Assembly: GCA_964406155.1 (NCBI GenBank)
Contig: CAYOQR010000014.1
Coordinates: 1 to 64,000 of the forward strand
Direction: 5' to 3'
Length of the DNA: 64,000 nt
DNA from: Dongia_B sp964406155
GTDB lineage: Bacteria > Pseudomonadota > Alphaproteobacteria > Dongiales > Dongiaceae
This document shows positions 8,060 to 16,739 of the stretch, in pieces. The position numbers and the translations under genes were made by a program. The first letter of the stretch is position 1. Each line of letters starts with the position of its first letter. The notes beneath the pieces were generated by a model. The model was not told the DNA's origin. It worked only from the letters and a program-made list of their open reading frames with translations, and searched no databases.

Positions 8060-9555
8060 CCGCGACGGGCGCCTACGGCAAGCTGGAAAATCGGTTCCGC
8101 CGCTGGTCGGCATTGCGCGAAGCGGCCGGCATGCTGCATTGGGACATGTCGGCGGTGATGCCGGAAGGCGGCCATGGCGCCCGGGCCGAACAGCTTGCGG
8201 CGCTCGATGTCGTCAGCCATGAATTGCTGACCGACGGAGAAACCGGCGACCTGCTGAGCGCTGCCCAGGACGCCCGCGATCTTACCCCCTGGCAGCAGGC
8301 CAATCTCCACGAGATGCGACGGCTGCATGTGCATGCGACGGCCCTGGACACCGATCTGGTCGAGGCCCTGACCAAGGCCTGCGCCGCCTGTGAAGGTGTG
8401 TGGCGCCAGGCGCGGCCGGCGGCCGATTTCGCCCAGGTGAAGCCGCATCTCGAGACCGTGCTCTCCCTGACCCGCCAAGCGGCCCAGGCCAAGGCGGCGC
8501 AGCTCAACTGCTCGCCCTATGAAGCGCTGATGGATCAGTACGAGCCGGGCGCTCGGGTCGCTGATATCGATCCCGTCTTCGCCGATTACGCCGCCTTCCT
8601 GCCGGATTTCCTGGCCGAGGTGCTGGCGCATCAGGCGAGCCGCCCGGCGCCGGTCGAGCCCAAAGGGCCCTTCGCCATCGAGCAGCAGAAGGCATTGGGC
8701 CAGCGCATCATGACGACGCTCGGCTTCGATTTCAATCACGGCCGGCTCGATACCAGCCTGCATCCCTTCTGCGGCGGCACGCCGGACGATGTGCGCATCA
8801 CCACGCGTTATGACGAGAACCAATTCGTCTTCGCGCTGATGGGCATCATCCACGAGACCGGCCATGCGCTCTATGAACGCCAGTTGCCGGCCGATTGGCG
8901 GCTGCAGCCGGTCGGCCAGGCACGCGGCATGACGGTGCATGAGAGCCAGTCGCTGCTGATGGAAATGCAGGCCTGCCGCAGCGCCGAGTTCTGCGCCTAT
9001 CTCTCGCCGCTCCTGGCGGAAACCTTCCCCGGCCAGGACGCCGCCTTCGCGCCCGAGAATCTGCGGCGGATCTATACCCGGGTGACGCCGGGCTTCATCC
9101 GGGTCGATGCCGACGAGGTGACCTATCCCGCCCATGTCATCCTGCGCTACCGGCTGGAACAGGCGCTGATCGCGGGCGATCTCACCCTGGCCGATCTGCC
9201 GGGAGCCTGGAACGACGGCTTCAAGAAGCTGCTGGGCCTAGATGTACCGAGCGACCGCGAGGGCTGCCTGCAGGATATCCACTGGTTCGACGGCGCCTTC
9301 GGCTATTTCCCCTGCTACAGCCTGGGGGCGATGACGGCGGCGCAGATCTTCCGGGCCGCGGTGGCGGCGAAGCCGGAGATCCCGGCGGCGATCGGGCGGG
9401 GCGATTTCGCGCCGCTCCGGACTTGGCTGGCGGCCCATGTCCATGGCCTCGGCTCCAGCCTCTCGACCCCCGAGATCGTCACCAAGGCGACGGGTCGTCC
9501 GCTGGATATCACTGTCTTCAAGGACCATCTGCGGCGGCGCTACCTGGCCGGTTAG
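8056..9555 (+). CDS. M32 family metallocarboxypeptidase
   Basis: M32 carboxypeptidases are cytosolic metal enzymes that remove C-terminal residues from peptides. The 499-residue length is typical. The metal motif HETGH occupies residues 266-270, and the family segment MTVHESQSLLMEMQ follows. The open frame continues far upstream through surf1, but ATG 8056 overlapping the surf1 stop is the natural start. It seems co-transcribed with surf1 by position only; no functional link to respiration is evident. Confidence 0.94.
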   Translation: MTATGAYGKLENRFRRWSALREAAGMLHWDMSAVMPEGGHGARAEQLAALDVVSHELLTDGETGDLLSAAQDARDLTPWQQANLHEMRRLHVHATALDTDLVEALTKACAACEGVWRQARPAADFAQVKPHLETVLSLTRQAAQAKAAQLNCSPYEALMDQYEPGARVADIDPVFADYAAFLPDFLAEVLAHQASRPAPVEPKGPFAIEQQKALGQRIMTTLGFDFNHGRLDTSLHPFCGGTPDDVRITTRYDENQFVFALMGIIHETGHALYERQLPADWRLQPVGQARGMTVHESQSLLMEMQACRSAEFCAYLSPLLAETFPGQDAAFAPENLRRIYTRVTPGFIRVDADEVTYPAHVILRYRLEQALIAGDLTLADLPGAWNDGFKKLLGLDVPSDREGCLQDIHWFDGAFGYFPCYSLGAMTAAQIFRAAVAAKPEIPAAIGRGDFAPLRTWLAAHVHGLGSSLSTPEIVTKATGRPLDITVFKDHLRRRYLAG

Positions 9556-9631
9556 GAAGCTGACAGAGATTTCGGAACGCCTGAGGAACATTCGCGCGGC
9601 GACCGGTCGTCCGGCCGTCTCCCGGTCATTT

Positions 9632-9650
9632 CCGGGCCGCATCGGCCCGG
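9632..9650 (+). terminator. Stem-loop after the M32 carboxypeptidase gene
   Basis: CCGGGCCG and CGGCCCGG form a perfect 8-bp stem with loop CAT, 77 bases after the stop codon. No T-run follows. It marks the likely end of the surf1-carboxypeptidase transcript. Confidence 0.4.
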
Positions 9651-9680
9651 CGCCAAATTCTCATTGGCCTTGACCGCGAC

Positions 9681-9709
9681 TTGCACCGAACATGGCCGGC
9701 CTTTAGGTT
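9681..9709 (+). promoter_or_regulatory. Candidate sigma70 promoter of thrC
   Basis: TTGCAC (9681-9686) and TAGGTT (9704-9709) are 17 bases apart, placing initiation about 20 bases before the thrC start. The match is moderate. Confidence 0.4.
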
Positions 9710-9737
9710 TTGCCTCGTTCTGACAAAGGAATGATCT

Positions 9738-11132
9738 GTGCGCTATATCAGCACCCGTGGCGCGGCCCCCGCGCTGGAATTTGACGATGTCCTGCTGGCC
9801 GGTCTCGGCCGCGACGGCGGCCTCTATGTGCCGGACGCCTGGCCCAGCCTGACCCCGGAGGCGATCCGCAAGCTGCGCGGCAAATCCTATGTCGAGATCG
9901 CCACCGAGGTGATGCTGCCTTTCCTGGGCGGCAAGATCGCCGCCGCCGATTTCGCCGCCATGGTGAAGGACGCCTATGGCAGCTTCCGTCATCAGGCCGT
10001 GGTGCCGCTGAAGCAGATCGATCATTCCCTGTGGCTGATGGAACTGTTCCATGGCCCGACGCTCGCTTTCAAGGACGTGGCGCTGCAACTGGTCGGCCGC
10101 CTCTATGATCATGTGCTGAAGGCCCGCAAGCAGCGCGTCACCATCGTCGGTGCGACCTCCGGCGATACCGGCTCGGCGGCGCTGGAAGCCTGCCGCGACC
10201 GCGACGCGATTGACATTTTCATTCTGCATCCCAAGGGCCGCGTCTCCGAGGTGCAGCGCCGGCAGATGACGACGATCCCCTCGGCCAATGTCTTCAACAT
10301 CGCCATCGAAGGCACCTTCGACGATTGCCAGGACATGGTGAAGGCGATGTTCAACGATCATGCCTTCCGCGACCGCGTGAACATGTCGGCGGTCAATTCC
10401 ATCAACTGGGCACGGGTGATGGCGCAGATCGTCTATTACGTGGCCGGCGCCGTGGCGCTCGGCGCACCGGACCGCCGCATCGGCTTCTCGGTGCCCAGCG
10501 GCAATTTCGGCAATGTCTATGCCGGCTATGGCGCGCGGCAGATGGGCCTCGATATCGCCCCGCTGATCATCGGATCCAACCGCAACGACATCCTCGCCCG
10601 TTTCTTCAACAACGCGGCGATGCAGATCACCGGGGTCGAGCCGAGCCTCAGCCCCAGCATGGATATCCAGGTCTCCAGCAACCTGGAGCGCCTGCTGTTC
10701 GATCTTTACGGCCGTGACGGTGCCGCCCTGGCCGCTGCGATGAACGACTTCCGCAAGACCGGCAAACTGACGGCGCCGCGCCAGAGCTGGGGCCAGGTCG
10801 AGAAGCTGTTCGGCGCCGCGGCGCTGGACGACGACCAGACCATCGACGCGATGCGCGATCTCTATCGCCGCACCGGCGAGCAGATCGATCCCCACAGCGC
10901 CATCGGCCTGGCGGCTGCCGAGGCGAAGCGGCGCGACCCGGAAACCCCGATCATCGCTTTGGCGACGGCGCATCCGGCCAAGTTCCCCGACGCGGTGGAA
11001 CGGGCGACCGGTCGTCGCCCGGCCTTGCCGGACCACCTCGCCGACCTTTACGATCGGCCGGAGCGGGTCACGGTTCTGCCCAATGACCTGAACCGGGTGA
11101 AGGAATTCGTCCTGGCCGAAAGGCGGGACTGA
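9738..11132 (+). CDS. thrC: Threonine synthase
   Basis: ThrC converts O-phosphohomoserine to threonine with pyridoxal phosphate. The 464-residue product begins MRYISTRG as in the long bacterial form, and the cofactor lysine is K112 in the motif HGPTLAFKDVALQ. SVPSGNFGN and VGATSGDTGSAA are further fold-type II signatures. The start is GTG with AAAGGA upstream. The pathway partner thrB lies about 9 kb away on the other strand. Confidence 0.97.
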   Translation: MRYISTRGAAPALEFDDVLLAGLGRDGGLYVPDAWPSLTPEAIRKLRGKSYVEIATEVMLPFLGGKIAAADFAAMVKDAYGSFRHQAVVPLKQIDHSLWLMELFHGPTLAFKDVALQLVGRLYDHVLKARKQRVTIVGATSGDTGSAALEACRDRDAIDIFILHPKGRVSEVQRRQMTTIPSANVFNIAIEGTFDDCQDMVKAMFNDHAFRDRVNMSAVNSINWARVMAQIVYYVAGAVALGAPDRRIGFSVPSGNFGNVYAGYGARQMGLDIAPLIIGSNRNDILARFFNNAAMQITGVEPSLSPSMDIQVSSNLERLLFDLYGRDGAALAAAMNDFRKTGKLTAPRQSWGQVEKLFGAAALDDDQTIDAMRDLYRRTGEQIDPHSAIGLAAAEAKRRDPETPIIALATAHPAKFPDAVERATGRRPALPDHLADLYDRPERVTVLPNDLNRVKEFVLAERRD

Positions 11133-11140
11133 GTTCAACT

Positions 11141-11169
11141 GCGCCGCCCATCGTGGCGATGGACGGCGC
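11141..11169 (+). terminator. Terminator-like hairpin after thrC
   Basis: GCGCCG...CGGCGC with an inner CCATCG/CGATGG stem forms a two-part hairpin 8 bases after the stop, followed by TATTTG. Confidence 0.5.
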
Positions 11170-11208
11170 TATTTGACGAGGACTTGAAAACTGACAAAGG
11201 CAACTGGA

Positions 11209-12501
11209 ATGGCGCGCGCCCAAATTTCAACTGCAGATCCTGCATCGACTGTCCGCATCACCACCCTGCCGAACGGCTTCCGGGTGGCGACCGACCGGAT
11301 GGATTCCGTCGAGACGGCGGCGATCGGTGTCTGGGCGGCGGTCGGGACGCGTCACGAGCCGGCCGAACATAACGGCGTCGCGCATCTGCTGGAACATATG
11401 GCCTTCAAGGGCACGACGCGGCGCACGGCGCGCGACATCGTCGTCGAGATCGAGGCGGTGGGTGGCTATCTCAATGCCTATACCGGCCGCGAACAGACCG
11501 CCTACTACGCTCGGGTGCTGGCCGAGGATGTGCCGCTGGCGGTCGATATCATCGCCGATATCATCCAGGAATCGATCTACGAGGATGCGGAGCTGGTGCG
11601 CGAACGCGCCGTGGTCCTGCAGGAGATCGGTCAGGCCGAGGACACGCCGGACGATATCATCTTCGATCATTTCCAGGAGATCGCCTATCCCGACCAGGCG
11701 ATGGGCCGGCCGGTACTCGGCCGCGCCGAGATCGTCCGCGATCTGCCGCGCGACGTGGTCGCCGGCTATCTGCGCAGCCGCTATCGCGCCGACCAGATGG
11801 TGCTTTGCGCCGCCGGCAAAGTGGATCACGATGCCCTGGTCGCCCTGGCCGAGAAGGCCTTCAACCGCCTGCCGACCGGTGCGGCACCCTTCGCCGAACC
11901 GGCGGCCTATCGCGGCGGCGATCTGCGTCTCGAGCGCGATCTCGAACAGGTCCATGTGGTGCTGGGCTTCGACGGCGTCGCCCATGACCATCCCGATTAC
12001 TATGTCGCCTCGGTGCTGTCGCAGCTCTTCGGTGGCGGCATGTCGTCCCGCCTGTTCCTGGAGGTGCGGGAGAAGCGCGGTCTCGTCTACAGCATCAACA
12101 GCTTCTCGACCTCGTTCAACGATACCGGCCTGTTCGGCATCTATGCCGGCACGGGCGAAGCGGAAGTGGCCGAGATGATGCCGGTCATTTGCGATGAGCT
12201 GGCGCGCCTGCCGGGCGATCTCGAGGATGAGGAAGTCGTGCGGGCGGTGGCGCAATTGCGCGCCGGCACGCTGATGTCGCGGGAAAAGACCAGTGCGCGC
12301 TGCGAACAGCTCGCCAACCAGGTCCTGGTCTTCGGTCGCGAGATTACGGTCGGCGAAGTGGTCGCCAAGATCAATGCGGTGACGCCGGACGATATCCGGC
12401 GGGTCGCGCGGCAGTTCTTGAAATCCGCGCCGACCTTGGTCAGTCTTGGACCGGTGGGACAGGTGATGTCCTACGAGCAATTGCGGACGCGGTTGTCCTG
12501 A
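11209..12501 (+). CDS. M16 family zinc peptidase (mitochondrial processing peptidase-like)
   Basis: The 430-residue single-module M16 peptidase has the inverted zinc motif HLLEH at residues 59-63 and a downstream RERAVVLQEI helix holding the third ligand. It resembles the PqqL/MPP beta-subunit group found next to thrC in many alphaproteobacteria. The glycine-rich segment GGGMSSRLF is present. It should act as a homodimeric or self-contained protease of short peptides; the natural substrate is unknown. Ten codons of Ala/Thr-rich leader precede the conserved domain. Confidence 0.94.
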   Translation: MARAQISTADPASTVRITTLPNGFRVATDRMDSVETAAIGVWAAVGTRHEPAEHNGVAHLLEHMAFKGTTRRTARDIVVEIEAVGGYLNAYTGREQTAYYARVLAEDVPLAVDIIADIIQESIYEDAELVRERAVVLQEIGQAEDTPDDIIFDHFQEIAYPDQAMGRPVLGRAEIVRDLPRDVVAGYLRSRYRADQMVLCAAGKVDHDALVALAEKAFNRLPTGAAPFAEPAAYRGGDLRLERDLEQVHVVLGFDGVAHDHPDYYVASVLSQLFGGGMSSRLFLEVREKRGLVYSINSFSTSFNDTGLFGIYAGTGEAEVAEMMPVICDELARLPGDLEDEEVVRAVAQLRAGTLMSREKTSARCEQLANQVLVFGREITVGEVVAKINAVTPDDIRRVARQFLKSAPTLVSLGPVGQVMSYEQLRTRLS

Positions 12502-12520
12502 TGGGGTGCGGGCTGGCGGC

Positions 12521-13177
12521 ATGTTCGGAAACGGACCATTCTTCTCACCGCCGCCACCTCCGTTAAAGGGCGACCGGGTCTATCTGCAGCCGCCGCGCTT
12601 CCGCGATTTCCGCCAATGGAGTCGGCTGCGCGGCGAGAGCCGGGCCTTCCTGGAACCCTGGGAACCGAGCTGGGGCGACGAGCCGTTGAGCCGCGCCACC
12701 TATCGCGACCGCACGACCCGCATGGCGCGCGACTGGCGCGCCGATACCGCCTACAGCTTCCATGTCTTCGAGCGGCCCAGTAATCACAAAGGTGGCGACA
12801 AAGGGGGCGACCGGCTGGTCGGGGGCGTCAACCTCAACAGCGTCCGGCGCGGCGTCGCCCAGACCGCCAGCATCGGCTATTGGCTGGGCCAGGAACATGC
12901 CCGGCGCGGCCTGATGTCGGCGGCCCTGCAATTGCTGTTGCCCTTCGCCTTCCGCGAGCTGCATTTGCACCGGCTGGAGGCGGCCTGTCTCGGCGGCAAC
13001 GAGGCCAGCCAGACCCTGCTGCGCAAATTCGGCTTCCGCCAGATCGGCATCGCCCATAGCTGCCTGAAGATCAACGGCCGCTGGCAGGACCACATGCTGT
13101 TCGATCTGATCGAGCCCGATCTTCTCGGCTCGCGCGGCATGATGGCGGCCTCGGGCGGCGTCCTGGTGAAGTCCTAG
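12521..13177 (+). CDS. GNAT acetyltransferase, RimJ/RimL type
   Basis: The 218-residue protein begins with a proline run, then shows the RimJ/RimL pattern: substrate region with FLEPWEPSW, the acetyl-CoA segment GYWLGQEHARRGLMS, and HRLEAACLGGNEASQTLLRKFGF. It probably acetylates a protein N-terminus, possibly a ribosomal protein, but the exact target cannot be read. I chose ATG 12521; GTG 12506 is in frame. It sits 19 bases after the M16 peptidase and is probably co-transcribed. Confidence 0.88.
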   Translation: MFGNGPFFSPPPPPLKGDRVYLQPPRFRDFRQWSRLRGESRAFLEPWEPSWGDEPLSRATYRDRTTRMARDWRADTAYSFHVFERPSNHKGGDKGGDRLVGGVNLNSVRRGVAQTASIGYWLGQEHARRGLMSAALQLLLPFAFRELHLHRLEAACLGGNEASQTLLRKFGFRQIGIAHSCLKINGRWQDHMLFDLIEPDLLGSRGMMAASGGVLVKS

Positions 13178-13213
13178 AGAGAAGTAGAGAGGTCAGGCGG
13201 ATTGCCGGTCTCA

Positions 13214-13235
13214 CGCGCCTGATCGATCAGGCGCG
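13214..13235. terminator. 22-bp perfect palindrome at a convergent gene junction
   Basis: CGCGCCTGATC and its complement GATCAGGCGCG abut with no spacer and include the yqgE stop codon. Located between the convergent acetyltransferase and yqgE genes, it can fold as a hairpin in both transcripts and probably acts as a bidirectional terminator. Confidence 0.5.
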
Positions 13236-13802
13236 GCCCGCATCGGTGGAGAGCCATTTGTAATCGACGCCGAGCTTGCCGATGCAGCGTTCCCATTTGT
13301 CGGTGAGCTGGTCGTCGAAAATGAGATCGTCATCGGCCGGCACGCAGAGCCAGGCATTGGCCTGGATCTCGGCATCGAGCTGGCCCGGCCCCCAGCCGGC
13401 ATAGCCCAAGGCCAGCAGGCTGCGTTTCGGCCCATCGCCGGCGGCGATGTCGCGCAGGATATCGATGGTGGCGGTCAGGCCGACACTCTCGCCGACCCGC
13501 AGGGTGGCGTCTTCCTGGTAGTCGGCGCTGTGGAGGACGAAGCCGCGCCCGGTTTCCACCGGCCCGCCGCTGCGGATGCGGATATGGTCGCTGTCGACCG
13601 GTGTATCGATACCGAGCTGTTCCAGGAGATCCGGGAAGGTGAGGGAGCCGACCAGCCGGTTGATCACCAGGCCCATGGCACCGTCGCTGGTATGGGCGCA
13701 GACGAAAATCACCGTCCGGGTGAACCTTGCATCCCGCATGGTGGGCATGGCGACCAGCAGTTGGCCGGTCATAAAACCTTGATGTAAAAGACCTCTCACC
13801 AT
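13227..13802 (-). CDS. YqgE/AlgH family protein
   Basis: YqgE proteins are small cytosolic proteins of unproven function. The family core is visible: GQLLVAMPTM, a middle GAMGLVINR, then RSGGPVETGRGFVLHS and GYAGWGPGQLDAE. ATG 13802 gives 191 residues; ATG 13772, at the MTGQ segment, has CAAGG upstream and is an equally possible start. The gene is divergent from the DsbD-like gene and convergent with the acetyltransferase. Confidence 0.92.
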   Translation of the reverse strand: MVRGLLHQGFMTGQLLVAMPTMRDARFTRTVIFVCAHTSDGAMGLVINRLVGSLTFPDLLEQLGIDTPVDSDHIRIRSGGPVETGRGFVLHSADYQEDATLRVGESVGLTATIDILRDIAAGDGPKRSLLALGYAGWGPGQLDAEIQANAWLCVPADDDLIFDDQLTDKWERCIGKLGVDYKWLSTDAGRA

Positions 13803-13943
13803 AATCCTTAATCTAAGTCCAGCCAGGCGCGGCGACAAGATGGCACGCCCCTAATATTCGCGTGAGCATCGGCGGCCGAATTAACGTATAAGCCTGCGCA
13901 GCAACAGAATGAGGCCGATTGATTGGTAAATGGTGAACCCGGG

Positions 13944-16055
13944 ATGAACCGGCTGTGGATAAAACGGGCGATCGGGCACGACCTGGCCGCGCGGATGCAG
14001 CAGGCTACCCTGGCGACTGCCCGGCCCCCGGCCGGAATACGGACCCGAATACTGGCCCAAATACTGACGGGGATCGGCCTGTTGCTGGCTGTCCTGCTGC
14101 AGCCGGCTGCCGCCGATTCCGAAACCGTCGCCAGCGCCACCGTCACCACCGACCAGACGGCCGTCAGGCTGGTCTCCGCCGTTGCCGGTGTCGGCAATCT
14201 GTCGGCGGTGCCCCTTGGCCTGCAGATGAGCCTGAAACCGGGCTGGAAGACCTATTGGCGCAGCCCCGGCGATGCCGGCTATCCCCTGACCATCGATTAC
14301 GCCGGGTCGCGCAATCTGGCCACGGCGGATCTCTCCTGGCCGGCGCCGCATCGCTTCCAGCTCTTCGGCCTGCAGACTTTCGGCTATAGCGACGAGGTGG
14401 TCTTCCCGATCAGCGCCCATCCCCAGGTGCCGGGCCAGCCGATGACGGTGCGGGCGGCAGTGCGCTATCTGGTCTGCGAGACGGTCTGCATCCCCTATAC
14501 CGCCGATCTGGTGCTGAGCGTTCCGGCGGCGCCGGCCGATCTCACCGACGATGCGCCGCTGATCAACCGCTACCGGGCGCTGGTGCCGGGCAATGGCGCC
14601 CGCAGCGGCTTGCGCCTGACCCAGTTCGGCATCTCGACCGACGGCAGGCTGGTGGCGGACATCGCCTCAGACACACTGCCTCTGACGGCGTCCGTTCAGA
14701 CGACCCTCGACCTGATCGTAGAGGGGCCGGCCGGGTTCGAATTCGGCGTGCCGAAGACCGAGATTTCCACCGATGGCCTGCAGGCCCGGCTGGTGGTACC
14801 GGTCAAGGCCGACAAGACGGCGCCGAAACTGACGGACAGCGACCTGACATTGACCGTGGTGGATGGCGACCGGTCGCTGGAGCAGAAGGCGCGGCCCGCA
14901 ATCACCGGCCTTATCGCCGATCTCGGCGCGCATGGCTGGAAGCGCTGGATGCATCTCCTGCCGATCCTGGCGGTGGCGCTGCTGGGCGGGCTCATCCTCA
15001 ACATCATGCCCTGCGTGCTGCCGGTGCTGGCCCTGAAGCTGGCGGGTGTCGCCGATCATGCGGGCACGTCGCGCCGGATCGTCCGCCTGAGCTTCCTGGC
15101 GACCGCCGCGGGCGTGCTCAGCGCCTTCCTGATCCTGGCCTTGGCCTTGATCGGCCTGAAGGCGGTGGGGGCGACCATCGGCTGGGGCATCCAGTTCCAG
15201 CAGCCGCTTTTCCTCGGCTTCCTCATCCTGGTCTGCCTGACCTTCGCGGCCAATCTCGCCGGCTGGTTCGAGATTCCGCTGCCGGCCTTCATCGGCACAG
15301 CGCAGCAGAAAGTGGATGGAGGGGCCGGCGCAACCGCTGAAAAATCCGTGGGCATCGGCACTTACGGCAAACCTTTCCTGACCGGCATGCTGGCCACCCT
15401 GATGGCGACGCCCTGCTCGGCACCCTTCGTCGGCACGGCGATCGGTTTCGCTCTGGCCCGGGGGGCCCAGGAAATCCTCATCATCTTCCTGACCCTCGGC
15501 CTTGGCCTGGCGCTGCCTTATATCGCCGTCGCCGCCTTGCCGGGAACGATCGCTTGGCTGCCCCGTCCGGGGCGCTGGATGATCTGGCTGAAGCGTGTCC
15601 TCGCGCTGGCACTGATCGGCTCGGCGCTGTGGCTGGGCTCCGTCCTGGCGGCGCAGCTCGGCCTTCTGCCGGGATCGGCGGCGGCGGAGAAGGACAGCGC
15701 GCAGATCGCCTGGCAGCCTTTCGACGAAAGCCGCATCGCCCCGCTGGTCCGGCAGGGCAAGGTCGTCTTCGTCGATGTCACGGCGGCTTGGTGCGTGACC
15801 TGTCAGGCCAATAAGCGCCTGGTGATCGACCGCGCGCCGGTCGCCGATCAGTTACAGGGCGACAAAGTGGTCGCCATGCTGGCCGACTGGACCAAGCCGA
15901 GCGATATGATCGCCGGCTATCTCGCCGCCCATGGCCGCTATGGCATTCCCTTCAACATCGTCTATGGGCCCGGTGCGCCGGGCGGCATCGTGCTGCCCGA
16001 ATTGCTGAGCAGCGACGCCGTTCTCGCCGCCCTCAAACAGGCCGGCGCATCCTGA
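13944..16055 (+). CDS. DsbD/ScsB-like thiol:disulfide interchange protein
   Basis: This 703-residue membrane protein should carry reducing power from cytoplasmic thioredoxin to the periplasm. Order: N-terminal hydrophobic signal, a periplasmic DsbD-alpha-like domain with CETVC, a DsbD membrane core with conserved cysteines in IMPCVLPVLALKL and MATPCSAPFVG, and a C-terminal thioredoxin domain with CVTC at residues 617-620. The ATG at 13944 replaces a TTG seven codons earlier. It is larger than classical DsbD, as expected for the ScsB group. Substrates are unknown. Confidence 0.9.
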   Translation: MNRLWIKRAIGHDLAARMQQATLATARPPAGIRTRILAQILTGIGLLLAVLLQPAAADSETVASATVTTDQTAVRLVSAVAGVGNLSAVPLGLQMSLKPGWKTYWRSPGDAGYPLTIDYAGSRNLATADLSWPAPHRFQLFGLQTFGYSDEVVFPISAHPQVPGQPMTVRAAVRYLVCETVCIPYTADLVLSVPAAPADLTDDAPLINRYRALVPGNGARSGLRLTQFGISTDGRLVADIASDTLPLTASVQTTLDLIVEGPAGFEFGVPKTEISTDGLQARLVVPVKADKTAPKLTDSDLTLTVVDGDRSLEQKARPAITGLIADLGAHGWKRWMHLLPILAVALLGGLILNIMPCVLPVLALKLAGVADHAGTSRRIVRLSFLATAAGVLSAFLILALALIGLKAVGATIGWGIQFQQPLFLGFLILVCLTFAANLAGWFEIPLPAFIGTAQQKVDGGAGATAEKSVGIGTYGKPFLTGMLATLMATPCSAPFVGTAIGFALARGAQEILIIFLTLGLGLALPYIAVAALPGTIAWLPRPGRWMIWLKRVLALALIGSALWLGSVLAAQLGLLPGSAAAEKDSAQIAWQPFDESRIAPLVRQGKVVFVDVTAAWCVTCQANKRLVIDRAPVADQLQGDKVVAMLADWTKPSDMIAGYLAAHGRYGIPFNIVYGPGAPGGIVLPELLSSDAVLAALKQAGAS

Positions 16056-16172
16056 ACGGTCATAATCCCTAACGCCAGCAATGGCTTTGCGGACCTGGCT
16101 TTGTCCCTTGGCTTTGGCTGGCCGCTTGCCTATCTTGCATCATCCAAGACCGTTCGCAGAAAGGACCATGCG

Positions 16173-16655
16173 ATGAGCATCAAGGTTGGCGACAGCATTC
16201 CAAACGTTTCGCTGAAGCACATGGACAAGGATGGCATGCAGACCATCACCACGGACGAGCTCTTCAAAGGCAAGAAGGTGGTGCTGTTCGCGCTGCCGGG
16301 CGCCTTCACACCGACCTGCTCGGCGAAGCATCTGCCGGGCTTCGTCACTCAGGCGGCGGCGATCAAGGGCAAGGGCGTCGATACCATCGCCTGCGTGTCG
16401 GTGAACGACGCTTTCGTCATGGATGCCTGGGGCAAGCAGCAGAATACCGAAGGCAAGGTGCTGATGCTGGCCGACGGCAATGCCGATTTCTCCAAGGCCG
16501 TCGGCCTGACCATGGACGGCACCGCCTATGGCATGGGGTTGCGCGCCAGCCGTTACGCCATGGTGATCGATAATGGCGTCGTGAAGGCGCTGAATGTCGA
16601 GGCGCCGGGCGCCTTCGAGGTGTCGAGCGCCGAAGCCATCCTGAAGTTGATCTAA
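16173..16655 (+). CDS. Peroxiredoxin (Prx5 type)
   Basis: The 160-residue protein has the Prx5 active-site motif PGAFTPTCS with peroxidatic C49, and the late aromatic-Gly segment GMGLRASRY. It reduces peroxides using glutathione or glutaredoxin in related enzymes. ATG 16173 has AAAGGA 7 bases before it. A clear intrinsic terminator follows, so it is the end of its transcript. Confidence 0.95.
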   Translation: MSIKVGDSIPNVSLKHMDKDGMQTITTDELFKGKKVVLFALPGAFTPTCSAKHLPGFVTQAAAIKGKGVDTIACVSVNDAFVMDAWGKQQNTEGKVLMLADGNADFSKAVGLTMDGTAYGMGLRASRYAMVIDNGVVKALNVEAPGAFEVSSAEAILKLI

Positions 16656-16673
16656 GCTCGATCCGATGCGGAT

Positions 16674-16716
16674 GGGGCGGCAGCCAGGGCAGGAACCTGG
16701 GCTGCCGCCCCATTTT
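16674..16716 (+). terminator. Rho-independent terminator after the peroxiredoxin gene
   Basis: GGGGCGGCAGCC pairs with GGCTGCCGCCCC (12 bp, plus a short inner AGG/CCT pair), and ATTTT follows immediately. This is a classical intrinsic terminator. Confidence 0.85.
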
Positions 16717-16739
16717 CATGTCCCTTTCCAGTTCGGCGC